DNA from: Bacteroidales bacterium | Lineage (GTDB): Bacteria > Bacteroidota > Bacteroidia > Bacteroidales > UBA3824 | Direction of reading: 5' to 3' | Assembly: GCA_017417315.1 (NCBI GenBank) | Contig: JAFPZK010000009.1 | Location: forward strand, 1-39,902 | DNA length: 39,902 bases | Part shown: positions 1 to 8,967 of the stretch, piece after piece | Position numbering within the stretch: the first letter of the stretch is position 1 | How the letters are laid out: every line of letters starts with the position of its first letter | Notes under the pieces: model-generated | Told to the model about the DNA's origin: nothing | Database searches by the model: none | Seen by the model: the letters and a program-made list of their open reading frames with translations, nothing else | Program-made: the position numbers and the translations under genes

Positions 1-77
1 ATTTTTAAAGTTAATTCTTCGTTAAAAACTCAATCTCTAACTCTTTAAAGAACCTCGTTCCTTTCGTTTTGCGGGTG

Positions 78-107
78 CAAAGGTAGAGCGAATTTTTATT
101 TCCACAA
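78..107 (-). promoter_or_regulatory. Bacteroidota-type promoter for a gene left of the window
   Basis: Read on the minus strand, TTG (107-105) is followed after 19 bp by TACCTTTG (85-78), matching the Bacteroidota -33/-7 pattern TTG...TAnnTTTG. It would drive a gene beyond position 1. Confidence 0.65.
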
Positions 108-181
108 AATTTTTTTTAATCTTTTTTCAAAAAAAGTTTCTATGTGTTGTAAATGTGGGGGTTACAAGGGGGAAAAAGTGG

Positions 182-238
182 AAAAAAAATAATCCCGGGA
201 TTCGGATTTCTCGCGAAATCGGAATCTCACCGGGATTA
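182..238 (-). terminator. Rho-independent terminator after the DUF6261-like gene
   Basis: On the minus strand a long hairpin pairs 190-198 with 230-238 (TAATCCCGG/CCGGGATTA) and, after a small bulge, 199-210 with 215-226 with one mismatch and a TCGC loop. It is followed by eight T residues (complement of 182-189). It lies 26 bp past the stop codon of the 265-963 gene. Confidence 0.8.
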
Positions 239-264
239 ATACTACATATATATTACTAAAAAAA

Positions 265-963
265 CTATTCCTTATTATCCGTTTTGGGTGAAACCTTAGG
301 CACAACCCTTATCATAGCCTCATTAACAAGCGATACAAACGTCTCTACGTCCTTTTCGCCGTTCATCTCCGCAAATGCCTCTACCTTTGAACGCAATGTT
401 ACAAAATCGTACCACGCTTTAACACGTGCCGCCCTGCGCTTACCTTTCAACGAAGAAGAATACTCGTCCCTCTCTACCAACGCTTTTCTATACTGACGAA
501 TCAATGTAGAAATCTGCGAAAGCGACTCGTCTAACTTCAATGCGCTAACCGACTGTTTATCAGCCTGTAATTGCGTTACCAAGGAATCATAATCAACAAA
601 CTTCTTAACAATGCCGACCGCCGGAATGTTGCCGAAACAAGAAAATACGTCCTTGATTTTTACTGCCGCGTCCTTAATCTGCGAAGTCTGCCAAACCTCC
701 GAATAATCAACCGCTAATTTCATCTTTCTGAAAATCGCATCTGCTTGAATACCGATGTCGTTGATTTTCTGAGTATAAGACGTCGTCGATTTAGACACAC
801 GACTGTCATGAAACTCTTTTACCGAATTTTTTAAATCCGTAACATACTTACTCAAAGTGTTGTTCTTTAACGAGTCCGACACTTCAACAACTCGCTGCAT
901 AAATTCATCAAACTGTTTGTTGGTGAAACTTTGCACTCTTTTTCTAATTACTAAATTTTTCAT
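265..963 (-). CDS. DUF6261-like helical protein
   Basis: This encodes a 232-residue soluble, probably all-helical protein with no signal peptide, membrane segment or catalytic motif that I can see. The composition, rich in Lys, Val, Ser and Asp with an N-terminal MKNLVIRKRV and evenly spaced amphipathic helices, is like the Bacteroidota-restricted family of unknown function DUF6261, which I recall as often present in many copies per genome. It is monocistronic, with its own promoter (1004-1034) and a strong terminator (182-238). The ATG at 963 has an A-rich leader. The function is unknown; the family assignment rests on resemblance by eye. Confidence 0.7.
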   Translation of the reverse strand: MKNLVIRKRVQSFTNKQFDEFMQRVVEVSDSLKNNTLSKYVTDLKNSVKEFHDSRVSKSTTSYTQKINDIGIQADAIFRKMKLAVDYSEVWQTSQIKDAAVKIKDVFSCFGNIPAVGIVKKFVDYDSLVTQLQADKQSVSALKLDESLSQISTLIRQYRKALVERDEYSSSLKGKRRAARVKAWYDFVTLRSKVEAFAEMNGEKDVETFVSLVNEAMIRVVPKVSPKTDNKE

Positions 964-1003
964 TTCTCTTAAAATTTAAATTTGTTGTTTTAAAATTACG
1001 CTG

Positions 1004-1034
1004 CAAAGATAAAAGCGTTATTTGAATTATGCAA
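1004..1034 (-). promoter_or_regulatory. Promoter of the DUF6261-like gene
   Basis: Minus-strand TTG (1034-1032), 20-bp spacer, TATCTTTG (1011-1004). It fits the Bacteroidota consensus and sits about 40 bp upstream of the ATG at 963. Confidence 0.7.
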
Positions 1035-1210
1035 ATTATTCTTGATATTTTTTTATGTTTAGATTGTTTTTTGCTATTTTTTTAATGATTTTGTCATATT
1101 TTTTTATACATAAAATCTAAATCTATGCTATTGTAGCAGGGATTTTGTGGTAATTGTTAAATAAAGTTAAAAAAAGGATTTTTACAAAGGGGATAAATGG
1201 AGAAAATACT

Positions 1211-1296
1211 GATTTTGAGGACTTTGACCAAAGGTATAAATACCAAAAATACGGATTTTGGGGACTTTGACCAAAGGTATAAACACTAAAAATAAC
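1211..1296. repeat. Two-copy 43-bp tandem repeat
   Basis: Positions 1211-1253 and 1254-1296 are near-identical, sharing GACTTTGACCAAAGGTATAA and A-rich flanks. Each copy contains, on the minus strand, the string TACCTTTG (1236-1229 and 1279-1272), which matches the -7 promoter element. There are only two copies and they abut directly, so this is not a CRISPR. Confidence 0.8.
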
Positions 1297-1300
1297 AACA

Positions 1301-1338
1301 AACACCGAAGAGTCATAAGGATAAAACTCTCCGGTGTT
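1301..1338 (-). terminator. Terminator of the TM2-domain gene
   Basis: On the minus strand, 1326-1338 pairs with 1301-1313 (AACACCGGAGAGT against its complement with one mismatch) around a 12-nt loop. It is followed by a T-rich run interrupted by G and A. It starts about 20 bp past the stop codon at 1359. Confidence 0.65.
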
Positions 1339-1358
1339 TATAAAAAATACATCAACCA

Positions 1359-1601
1359 TTAATCTTGTTTCAACGGTCTGCCGTCTGCCATAGGCATTTG
1401 TCCCTGAATGATTTTGATAAGGTCAATAAGTGTCCAAATACCACAACCACCGAGAGTTATCAATTGAAGCCACCAATTAGAATAACCCATCAACAAACGG
1501 TGAATACCGTAACATCCTAAAAACACACAAATTAAAATCATTGTGGTTTTCGACTGCAACTCTTTCTGAGGTGCGCCGCCTTGCTGAATTTCTTCTGCCA
1601 T
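1359..1601 (-). CDS. TM2 domain-containing membrane protein
   Basis: This is an 80-residue protein with the TM2 domain pattern. A first hydrophobic helix at about residues 19-34 runs into GCYGIHRLLMGY, then a second at about 44-66 contains GGCGIWTLIDLIKI, the hallmark glycine-rich turn and Asp of TM2. A short polar N-terminus rich in Gln and a basic C-terminal tail flank the pair. TM2 proteins are small inner-membrane proteins of generally unknown function. The gene is monocistronic, with a promoter at 1668-1697 and a hairpin terminator at 1301-1338. Family assignment is confident, role unknown. Confidence 0.9.
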   Translation of the reverse strand: MAEEIQQGGAPQKELQSKTTMILICVFLGCYGIHRLLMGYSNWWLQLITLGGCGIWTLIDLIKIIQGQMPMADGRPLKQD

Positions 1602-1667
1602 AATTTCCTATTTTTAATTATTAATACTTAGTGTTAACTATAATTGTCTATTGATAAAACTACTCTG

Positions 1668-1697
1668 CAAAGTTAAATATTAATTTAATATAACCAA
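1668..1697 (-). promoter_or_regulatory. Promoter of the TM2 gene
   Basis: Minus-strand TTG (1697-1695), 19-bp spacer, TAACTTTG (1675-1668). It lies between the end of the sensor operon and the TM2 start codon and leaves a leader of about 60 nt. Confidence 0.7.
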
Positions 1698-1714
1698 ATA
1701 AATTATGACTTTTT

Positions 1715-4700
1715 TTATTTCACTATCTCCTGAATATAACGCTCAATCTTCTTAGAATCAACGATTATATTAGAAATGTCATAATTTTTGATGTCCGCAA
1801 TCATCTTATCCGCAATTTCTACGCCTTTTTCCATATTGCAATTAACGGACTGCTCTCGGAAACGGTTTGCAAAATCACTGAGTTCCTTAAACGAAATCTG
1901 CGATTTCAAGGACTTAAATTCCGGTATAACTGCGTATTTTATCACCGAAACGTACTCTTTCATAACGTCCTGATTACGCAATTTCTTAGCGCAAGAGGCT
2001 GCCTCATCAGCGTTAACCTCCTGAGAGTCAACACCGCCCTTCAACAAGTTAGGAACCGTAAGAACAAAAACACTGCCGTCGCCTTCCTGCGATTTTACTT
2101 CGATAGTCGCTTTCATAGAATCAGCCATCTTCTTGGAAATCACAAGCCCGCGCCTTAGCCCCGAACCACTGAACAAATCCTCTAACTGCATACCGTTTAA
2201 GCCTTTACCCGTATCTTTTACCTCAAATACCAAATCAGCACGGTCTGTTAAGACATTTTTTGCCGAAACAAAAAGGTAAACCCCGCCCTCTTCGGTATAT
2301 TTAACGGCATTAGACAAAAGGTTGAACAAAATTTGACGAACACGTATTTCGTCCATTTCAAGAGCCTTAGGTACGGTGTCAGAAAAAGTAAACTTATATT
2401 CAAGGTTCTTTTCTGCTGCTCGGTGCTGAAAAATCTTAAACACGTCTTCGGCAACCGCAACGGGATTTAAGGAGTCTGACGGTGAATTTTCCTGCGTACC
2501 CGTCGCCTTAGAAAGTTTCAAGACGTCAGAAAGCGTTTCGTTAGCATACGAAGCAGCGTTAATAGCCTCCCTCAACAAGACTGAAAACTCTGCATCGGTG
2601 CTTTTTGCTGCAAGAATTTCACAACTTCTTAATATAACCTCCAACGGTTCTTTCAGTTCGGTTGACATACCGTTAATAAATTCGGTATCCGCTTTGCTGA
2701 CCTCACGGTCGGATTTTACGGGAGAGGTTTTAACCTCATCAGCAGGCTTATCTTTGCTGACATCGCGGATTGTAAGCAGGACGGTGTTGTCAACACAAAG
2801 GCTGAATCTCGCCTCCTTAATCTTATCGGGAGAATTGTCTGCCTGATATTCAACATATTGCGGCTCACCCGTTTTCTTAACATTATTAAAGGCGACAAGA
2901 AACTTTATCATAAGCGAACCGTCGGTCATAGCCCTGAGATTACGCCCTAAATATGCCTGTTGCTTTTCAGGCGTAAGACCGGGAACTTTCGCAAAAATAT
3001 AATCCGCTTTTTCGTCAAGACGGAAAACCGCATCAGGAAGCATATCAAAAGTATTTTTGACGGTCGCAAATCTGCCTTCTTCGTTTTTTTCTTCCTGTTT
3101 TCTTTCCGTAATGTCCTGAATCATAATGATTCCGGCTCGTCCGACATCAATACCCGAATTATAATAATATGACTTCAAAACCGCTTCAACGGAAACATCA
3201 CCGTCAGGGGTCTTTAAATCGAGTTCATGTTTAATGACCGCATCTTCGTCTTTTTCGTCGCTGAGGCTGCGAAGTTCGTCAAAAAGTTTAGGCGGAAGCA
3301 CCGTCGTAACGTTAATACCGATAAGGCTCTTGTTTTTAATGCCCAAAATCTGCATACACGCATCGTTGACGGAGGTAACAACAAGTTTTTCGTTGAACTG
3401 AATAACCCCGACAGGCATTTTCCGGAACACAAACCTGTATTTTTCTTCCGAACTTTTAAGGTCTGCCTCGGTACGTTTTCTCTCCTGAATCTCTTTATCC
3501 AAAAGAGCATTAGCCTTTGTGAGTGCTTTGTTTTCGGTAACACTGCCTCTATACCAGCGCATAAAGACCATAAAACCGGCAATTAGCAAAAATATAATGC
3601 CTATCAGAATAAAACAGATACGTCTGTAACTGAGTTCGGCTTCTTCAAACTTAATTCTTTCTTTCTTAAAACTCTCTTGCAACAATTCGTCCTGCTGACG
3701 GTGTCCCTCCATACTTATAAAAAAGTCGATGACACGTTCTCTGTTTTTGACGATAAAAATGCTGTCGCCGCCGCGAGCATAAAGGTCGCAGTATTTCAGA
3801 GCCGAATCTTTAACTCCGAGTTTGAGATAAGAATTGTATAAAATACCGTAAACTTTATGTTTCAAAGAATATTCTTTTGTCTTGAAACGGTTTTCGTAAT
3901 CCAATACTTCACGAGAAAGTGTATCTGAAACTTTGGCTGCATTGTCGAAATCATCGCTCTGATAATGTACTTTTGCTATATTGTACTTGACATTCATAAC
4001 GTTGTACACCATATCACATTCCTGAAAAATACCTCTTGCCGTGCGGTAATATTGTAAAGCCTGTTTATAATCTTCGGTTTCGTAATAAATATCGCCGCAA
4101 GTGTTGTAAGTGATTGCTATTTTGCCTTTTTGAGCCGCCAGACGATATTCATCGAAGTTCATGTTAAGATACTTCATAGCCGAATCGTATGAGTTGCCGT
4201 GAATGTATGCCCGCGCCAAAAAAGCGTTGATGTCAAACATTTTGTCAGAAATATTAAGCGAATCGTAGATTTTACGGGCGTATTTCATATTAAAGACCGC
4301 CTCGTTGAAACCGCTGCCCGAAAGAATAGCCACTCTTCCTAAAACGCTGTAAGCATCGGCTTTTATTTCAGCGAAATCGTTTTTGTTACATATTTCTATA
4401 ACGTTAAGACAATATTCCTGCGCCAAGTCGTAAAGTTCCTGAGCATAATAAATTTTTGCAATATCCACCAACGAAGTTGCGATTTCGTTTTGCAATTCCG
4501 CCTTCATATATATTTTATAAGCGCGGAGTTGATATTGCAGAGCCTCAGGATATTTTCTGGTAACGTACTTAATTCTTCCGTAACATCTGTACGACAAGGC
4601 GAGCGTAAGGCTGTCCATTACGTTATTAGTAGCAAAACGTCTCGCGCTGTCGGCATAACGGGAAGAAACATACGGTTTTGAAGAAAAATTTTCTTCATAC

Positions 4701-4819
4701 TTTTTTATATAACCGTAAAAAATATCGTCCAAAGAATCTTTTTGCGCAAAAACATTTTCCGGCAGCAACACCGCCGCCGAAAACGCAAAAATTAATATTT
4801 TAAAGAAAAAACTTTTCAT
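1715..4819 (-). CDS. TPR-PAS sensor protein with degenerate histidine kinase core
   Basis: This 1034-residue protein has a signal peptide (1-25), periplasmic TPR-like helices (about 30-350), a coiled coil, one membrane helix (about 401-420), a cytoplasmic coiled coil, a PAS domain (about 455-575), a second PAS-like segment (about 585-690), a dimerisation region, a HATPase domain (about 820-925) and a C-terminal helical tail. In the H-box, where FxxxMSHELxxPL is expected, the sequence reads FINGMSTELKEPL: the phospho-accepting His is Thr720, with codon ACC visible. The ATPase keeps an N-box (RQILFNLLSNAVKYT) and DTGKGL but has an eroded G2 box (SGLRRGLVISKK). It is the last gene of a four-gene operon, 20 bp after the intact kinase. 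I infer a pseudokinase that may heterodimerise with or regulate the neighbouring kinases. Confidence 0.85.
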   Translation of the reverse strand: MKSFFFKILIFAFSAAVLLPENVFAQKDSLDDIFYGYIKKYEENFSSKPYVSSRYADSARRFATNNVMDSLTLALSYRCYGRIKYVTRKYPEALQYQLRAYKIYMKAELQNEIATSLVDIAKIYYAQELYDLAQEYCLNVIEICNKNDFAEIKADAYSVLGRVAILSGSGFNEAVFNMKYARKIYDSLNISDKMFDINAFLARAYIHGNSYDSAMKYLNMNFDEYRLAAQKGKIAITYNTCGDIYYETEDYKQALQYYRTARGIFQECDMVYNVMNVKYNIAKVHYQSDDFDNAAKVSDTLSREVLDYENRFKTKEYSLKHKVYGILYNSYLKLGVKDSALKYCDLYARGGDSIFIVKNRERVIDFFISMEGHRQQDELLQESFKKERIKFEEAELSYRRICFILIGIIFLLIAGFMVFMRWYRGSVTENKALTKANALLDKEIQERKRTEADLKSSEEKYRFVFRKMPVGVIQFNEKLVVTSVNDACMQILGIKNKSLIGINVTTVLPPKLFDELRSLSDEKDEDAVIKHELDLKTPDGDVSVEAVLKSYYYNSGIDVGRAGIIMIQDITERKQEEKNEEGRFATVKNTFDMLPDAVFRLDEKADYIFAKVPGLTPEKQQAYLGRNLRAMTDGSLMIKFLVAFNNVKKTGEPQYVEYQADNSPDKIKEARFSLCVDNTVLLTIRDVSKDKPADEVKTSPVKSDREVSKADTEFINGMSTELKEPLEVILRSCEILAAKSTDAEFSVLLREAINAASYANETLSDVLKLSKATGTQENSPSDSLNPVAVAEDVFKIFQHRAAEKNLEYKFTFSDTVPKALEMDEIRVRQILFNLLSNAVKYTEEGGVYLFVSAKNVLTDRADLVFEVKDTGKGLNGMQLEDLFSGSGLRRGLVISKKMADSMKATIEVKSQEGDGSVFVLTVPNLLKGGVDSQEVNADEAASCAKKLRNQDVMKEYVSVIKYAVIPEFKSLKSQISFKELSDFANRFREQSVNCNMEKGVEIADKMIADIKNYDISNIIVDSKKIERYIQEIVK

Positions 4820-4839
4820 AATTTCATCAAAAAAACTGC

Positions 4840-6852
4840 TTACATACCCGCTTTTTTATACGGAATCGTGAAACTGAAAACAGAGCCTTTGGCAACCTCG
4901 CTTTTTACTTTAAGCACACCGCCCATACGTTTTACGAGTTCGTTAGCGATTGCAAGACCTAAACCGTTGCCGCCGTATTGTCGTGCCGCACCCTCGTCAG
5001 CCTGACGGAATCTCTCGAAGATAACTTGAAGTTTATCCTCAGGAATACCTATGCCGGTGTCTTCTACAAAGAACAATACTTTGTCGTCTTCTATAGCAGC
5101 ACCTATGGTTATATACCCCTTCTGCGTAAAGGTTACCGCATTAGCAATCAGTTTTTTAAGTATCTGACTGATATACTGGTTGTCGGCATAAATCAACGCC
5201 TCATATTCGTTGAAAGTACAACTTCGTTTTAATTCTAACTTTTTGCCCGATTCTTCGAGAAAATCGTTCAAAAATACAAACGAGTCTTCTATTATTGAAT
5301 TGATACTGCATATTTCGTGCCTTAATTTTATCTGTCCCGATTCTATTTTTGAAAGTTCCACAATATCGTCGATAATATCAAGGAGTTTAAAAATATTCTT
5401 ATAAATAGTTGCGAGATAAGAATTAAGTTTTTCGGGGTGAAGTCCCGACTGAATCATTTGTATATGTCCGTTGATAATATTAGCGGGCGTTCTTGTCTCG
5501 TGTGCTATGTTAGCGAGGAAAATCGTCTTTAAGTTTGACGAGTCCTCGGCATGAGTTTTTTGTTTAAGAAGTTCGCTCTGATATTTCTTGATTTCGGTAA
5601 TATCGCTCGAAATTATCTGAACGACTTTTTCGCCGAAAGCATCGTTCAAAGGTTGCAGGGTAGAAAGATACCATTTTTCTTCTCCTCTTATAACCACCGA
5701 AACGCGGCGTGTCATTACCTCACCCGTTTCTATAACGGTACGGATAAAGTCTTTGTCGGTTAAAGTCTCGGCAGGAATTTTTTTATCACCTGTCTTCGGG
5801 TCGTATTCTTCTTCAAAAAGTTCTACCGCCGTAGAATTGCAGAGAACGATATTTCCGTCAACATCGGCTACGATAATAGGCTGCGAAATAGAATTGAACA
5901 GCGACTTATAACGGCTTTCGCTTTCGGCTAACTCTCGTCGCGTTTTTATTATTTCGTCAATATTTTGCATAACGCCCAAAATCCCGACGGGACGTTTCTC
6001 TGAATCTTTTATGAGAGTTTTCGTTATAATATACACCCGTGTCAGACCGTCAGCACATTTAATGGCACCTTCATAAACTTGAATACCGCTGCCGTTCAAC
6101 AGTTCTAAATCCTTATTATGCGAAAATTCAGCGGTTTCCGTCGAGAGCCAGTCCTGAAATTCAAAAACGTTTTTCCCGATTATTTTTTCAGGCGGCACTC
6201 CTGCCAAGGTTTTTGAATAACTCTCGTTACAAAGCACATAAGCCCCGTCGATGTCTTTGTAAAACAACGGAATAGGCAAAGCATTGACGATAGAGCGTGT
6301 AAACGCCAAATTTTCTTTAAGTTTTTTACCCTCAGAAGTTCCTATGCCAACGGTTTTGAATTGAAGGAAAAACGTATCGTGTTTCAAAGCAACGATTTTC
6401 ACTTCAAAGACAACGCCGTCATTTTCCTTAATTTTCAAACTCACCGGCTCTAATATCTTAGTTGACTTTAAAACGCCGTCCAACCAAAGCGGAGAATTAA
6501 AAATCCTGAGTTCTTTTTCGGTTTTGCCCAAGATATTCTTTGCGTCCATACTACAAAACCGTGCAAACTCTTTGTTTACTCTCGTATAGACAAAATCCGA
6601 AAACATACCGTCTTCTCCGTCAGAAAGCAACTGTCCCGAAAAAGCGGGAATAAGGAGGTCTGAAAAACATACTGCGAGCAGTTTTTCTGCATATTCAAGA
6701 TTTGCCTTTAAATCCGATTCGAGATTAGGCAAAGAAGAATACCCGCTGAAAATTTGATAACGGCTCAAAACGTCTTTCAACGCTTGATTTTCCGTCTGCA
6801 ACTTTTCAACCGTTTCGTTATACTCCCGTATATCGTCTTCAAAATTTATCAT
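4840..6852 (-). CDS. PAS-domain sensor histidine kinase
   Basis: This 670-residue protein has no signal peptide or membrane helix and is therefore probably cytoplasmic. Order: N-terminal coiled coil (1-60), a PAS-like region (about 60-170), a PAS domain (about 180-300), another PAS domain (about 308-425), HisKA with the phospho-accepting His451 in FLANIAHETRTPANII, and a complete HATPase with Asn571 in the N-box, DTGIGIP (598-604) and GGNGLGLAIANEL. All residues needed for autophosphorylation appear present, unlike the next gene in the operon. The stop of the upstream TPR gene is 4 bp away, so translation is likely coupled. No receiver domain is attached and no response regulator gene is adjacent, so the output partner must be elsewhere. 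Confidence 0.92.
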   Translation of the reverse strand: MINFEDDIREYNETVEKLQTENQALKDVLSRYQIFSGYSSLPNLESDLKANLEYAEKLLAVCFSDLLIPAFSGQLLSDGEDGMFSDFVYTRVNKEFARFCSMDAKNILGKTEKELRIFNSPLWLDGVLKSTKILEPVSLKIKENDGVVFEVKIVALKHDTFFLQFKTVGIGTSEGKKLKENLAFTRSIVNALPIPLFYKDIDGAYVLCNESYSKTLAGVPPEKIIGKNVFEFQDWLSTETAEFSHNKDLELLNGSGIQVYEGAIKCADGLTRVYIITKTLIKDSEKRPVGILGVMQNIDEIIKTRRELAESESRYKSLFNSISQPIIVADVDGNIVLCNSTAVELFEEEYDPKTGDKKIPAETLTDKDFIRTVIETGEVMTRRVSVVIRGEEKWYLSTLQPLNDAFGEKVVQIISSDITEIKKYQSELLKQKTHAEDSSNLKTIFLANIAHETRTPANIINGHIQMIQSGLHPEKLNSYLATIYKNIFKLLDIIDDIVELSKIESGQIKLRHEICSINSIIEDSFVFLNDFLEESGKKLELKRSCTFNEYEALIYADNQYISQILKKLIANAVTFTQKGYITIGAAIEDDKVLFFVEDTGIGIPEDKLQVIFERFRQADEGAARQYGGNGLGLAIANELVKRMGGVLKVKSEVAKGSVFSFTIPYKKAGM

Positions 6853-6856
6853 AATC

Positions 6857-8956
6857 CTATTTTTTCAAGTTTGCCAATACTTTTTGTAAATATCCGTAAT
6901 AATATCCGGCAGAGGGATTTTCGGTAAAAGGTTTGAGAATCTCTCCTGCGTGTTTTAAGAGTTCACGGTTTGAAGAGCGGTTTTTGAGAGTACATTCAGC
7001 AATATTGATAGCAGTTTTTGCGAATGCGGTTGCCGCTTCTATATCGTAATCCTCCTCTGATATAGTTTCAAACAATTTTTGTGCCTTAAAAAAGCACTCG
7101 TCTGCTTTTTCACGCTCTTCAAGGGCATAATACAACAATCCGAGATTATTAAGCGCACTTGCTGCCGAGGCATACGAAATAATTTTTTTTTCAGCAAGCG
7201 AAGTCCTAAGATCAACGGCTTTTTTATACGTTAATTCCGCATACGGGAAATCACCGCTGTCAAAAGCACAATTACCGAGTTGAAGCAGAATTTCACCGGT
7301 TTCCGTCACATATTTTCCTGATTGTCCGCCGCTTATTTTTGAAATCTCTTCGTAAGCCTTTTTCATAACGGTATATGCAACCGTTTTTTTACCGGCATAA
7401 CCGTAAGTTAAAGCCAGATTATAATCCGTCAACGCACTTTTATAATAGTAATTCTCCGAAGATGTATCGGAATTTTGCTCCAAGGCTTCAAGCAAAGTAG
7501 TCAAAACAAGAACCGCTTTGTCAAAATTATCCTCCTTATTATATATAGAGGCAAGATTAGAAAGCGTGTTGTAATAACTGTCAAGATATTCTCCGGGGGC
7601 AGACGATAAAATTTTGCCCCGTGTTTCGCCAGAGAGTTCGTAATTTCTTTTTGCCCCTGACATATCGCCGGAAAACATACAAACGTATGCCAAATTGTCA
7701 TAACTTTCTGCCAATGCGTTTTTGTTTTCGTCAGAAGGGTCTATGCTGACGATTTTTTCACGCGAAAAAGCCGCTTGTTCCAAATAATAAACAGCCAAAT
7801 CAATATCGGCATTGTCAACACAGAACATTCCGTAATTAGTCAGCACGTCAGCCCAAAGACCTAAATAACCGTCAGATTTCATAGCGAGGTCTTTTCTGAT
7901 TCGGTAAGCCAAAGTATAAAATTCGTCAGCCTGTTCATAATTTTTTTCAGTCCTGTTCAAAACCGCTAAATTATTATAAAGTGTTGACAGTTGAACTTTT
8001 TCGTCTTCGGTAAAAGAAGTTTTTGCGTTAAAAATCTGCAAAGCCTTTTCTAAACATACGGTAGCAGAGTCATGCAAAGAAAGTTTCCGATAAAGATTTC
8101 CCTTATCGGTAAGCAGTTTTGCATACAGTGTCATAACGTTTTGATTTCCCGAAAAGAGTTTTTCTAAGATTTTTTCTGCCGAATTATAATTAGAAAGTGC
8201 CTCTTCAAGACTTCCGGCATTGTCGAACAAAACGCCTAAATTATTATAAACCAATGCTTTTTCATAATCATAATTTTTCCCTGACTTTTCTTGCAAAAGC
8301 GTATAAAGTTCTATTGCTTCAGCATATTTTTTCTTTGCTACCGAATACTGCGGAATTTCTGCCGAGACGATTCCGTGCGAGTTCAAGACCGAGGCTTTGC
8401 CTTCGATACATATATTAAGGTATGAAAATCTTTCGTCAGAAAAAATACTTTCAGCCTCCTCGCACAACAGCCGCGCTTTCGGAAAATTCTTCATCAAAAC
8501 CTCAAACGAGGCGACAACACTTTCTGCCAAGGCAAGAAAAACCATACATTCATGCTTTTTGTTTACGGCATTAATCACAAAATTAAGTCCCTTGTTAAAC
8601 TTTTCCTGAGCCTCTGCATAGCAGCCTCTGTCTTTCGAGAAGTTTCCCCAACGAATGTAAACCGCTGATAATAAGATATTTTTATCAGTTTCGTTTTTAA
8701 ATTTTTCGGCACAAGCCTCCGCCTTTAAAAATGTTTGAATAGCCGCAACAGAATCTTCTCCGCTGACTGAATTTATCAAAACGGCAAAACGGTAAAGTTT
8801 GCTATCATTAACCTTTTTCGCATAATCTTCTATTTCAGATACATTATAAACACCGGTCTCAACACATTTGAGCATTGCAGACTGAGTTTTTTGCGCCTTT
8901 ACCTGAAAAGAGAATGCAAAAACCGTTAAAAATAATATGTAAAAATACTTCACCAT
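6857..8956 (-). CDS. Secreted tetratricopeptide repeat protein
   Basis: This is a periplasmic or secreted protein of about 699 residues built almost entirely of TPR units. The repeats are clear from patterns such as ALVYNNLGVLFDNAGSLEEA, LSTLYNNLAVLNRTEKNYEQA and ALNNLGLLYYALEEREKA, resembling the TPR_12 type. I prefer the ATG at 8956, which gives the signal peptide MVKYFYILFLTVFAFSFQVKA. A TTG at 8971 would add five residues (MSKKR) and overlap the TGA of the upstream kinase gene, so it remains possible through translational coupling. It sits between two kinase genes, which suggests it is a sensory or scaffold partner in the same signalling complex. No enzyme motif is visible. Confidence 0.85.
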   Translation of the reverse strand: MVKYFYILFLTVFAFSFQVKAQKTQSAMLKCVETGVYNVSEIEDYAKKVNDSKLYRFAVLINSVSGEDSVAAIQTFLKAEACAEKFKNETDKNILLSAVYIRWGNFSKDRGCYAEAQEKFNKGLNFVINAVNKKHECMVFLALAESVVASFEVLMKNFPKARLLCEEAESIFSDERFSYLNICIEGKASVLNSHGIVSAEIPQYSVAKKKYAEAIELYTLLQEKSGKNYDYEKALVYNNLGVLFDNAGSLEEALSNYNSAEKILEKLFSGNQNVMTLYAKLLTDKGNLYRKLSLHDSATVCLEKALQIFNAKTSFTEDEKVQLSTLYNNLAVLNRTEKNYEQADEFYTLAYRIRKDLAMKSDGYLGLWADVLTNYGMFCVDNADIDLAVYYLEQAAFSREKIVSIDPSDENKNALAESYDNLAYVCMFSGDMSGAKRNYELSGETRGKILSSAPGEYLDSYYNTLSNLASIYNKEDNFDKAVLVLTTLLEALEQNSDTSSENYYYKSALTDYNLALTYGYAGKKTVAYTVMKKAYEEISKISGGQSGKYVTETGEILLQLGNCAFDSGDFPYAELTYKKAVDLRTSLAEKKIISYASAASALNNLGLLYYALEEREKADECFFKAQKLFETISEEDYDIEAATAFAKTAINIAECTLKNRSSNRELLKHAGEILKPFTENPSAGYYYGYLQKVLANLKK

Positions 8957-8967
8957 TCTTTTCTTAC

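Larger units (their letters stand above)
1..264. other. Intergenic region at left edge
   Basis: No gene is supported here. The stretch holds a leftward promoter (78-107) whose transcript would leave the window, and the terminator of the 265-963 gene (182-238). Positions 1-70 would be the 5' leader of an unseen gene to the left. Confidence 0.6.
964..1358. other. Intergenic region with promoter, tandem repeat and terminator
   Basis: This 395-bp stretch carries the promoter of the DUF6261-like gene (1004-1034), a 43-bp tandem repeat (1211-1296) and the terminator of the TM2 gene (1301-1338). An open frame at 1123-1359 on the minus strand is not protein-like and I do not call it. Confidence 0.6.

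Noticed and set aside
1211..1296. CRISPR array
   Set aside because: Two directly abutting 43-bp copies with no spacers and no cas genes nearby.
1123..1359. 78-aa open frame on the minus strand after the TM2 gene
   Set aside because: It spans the tandem repeat and a terminator, is rich in Phe/Tyr/Ser without a domain pattern, and begins at the TM2 stop.
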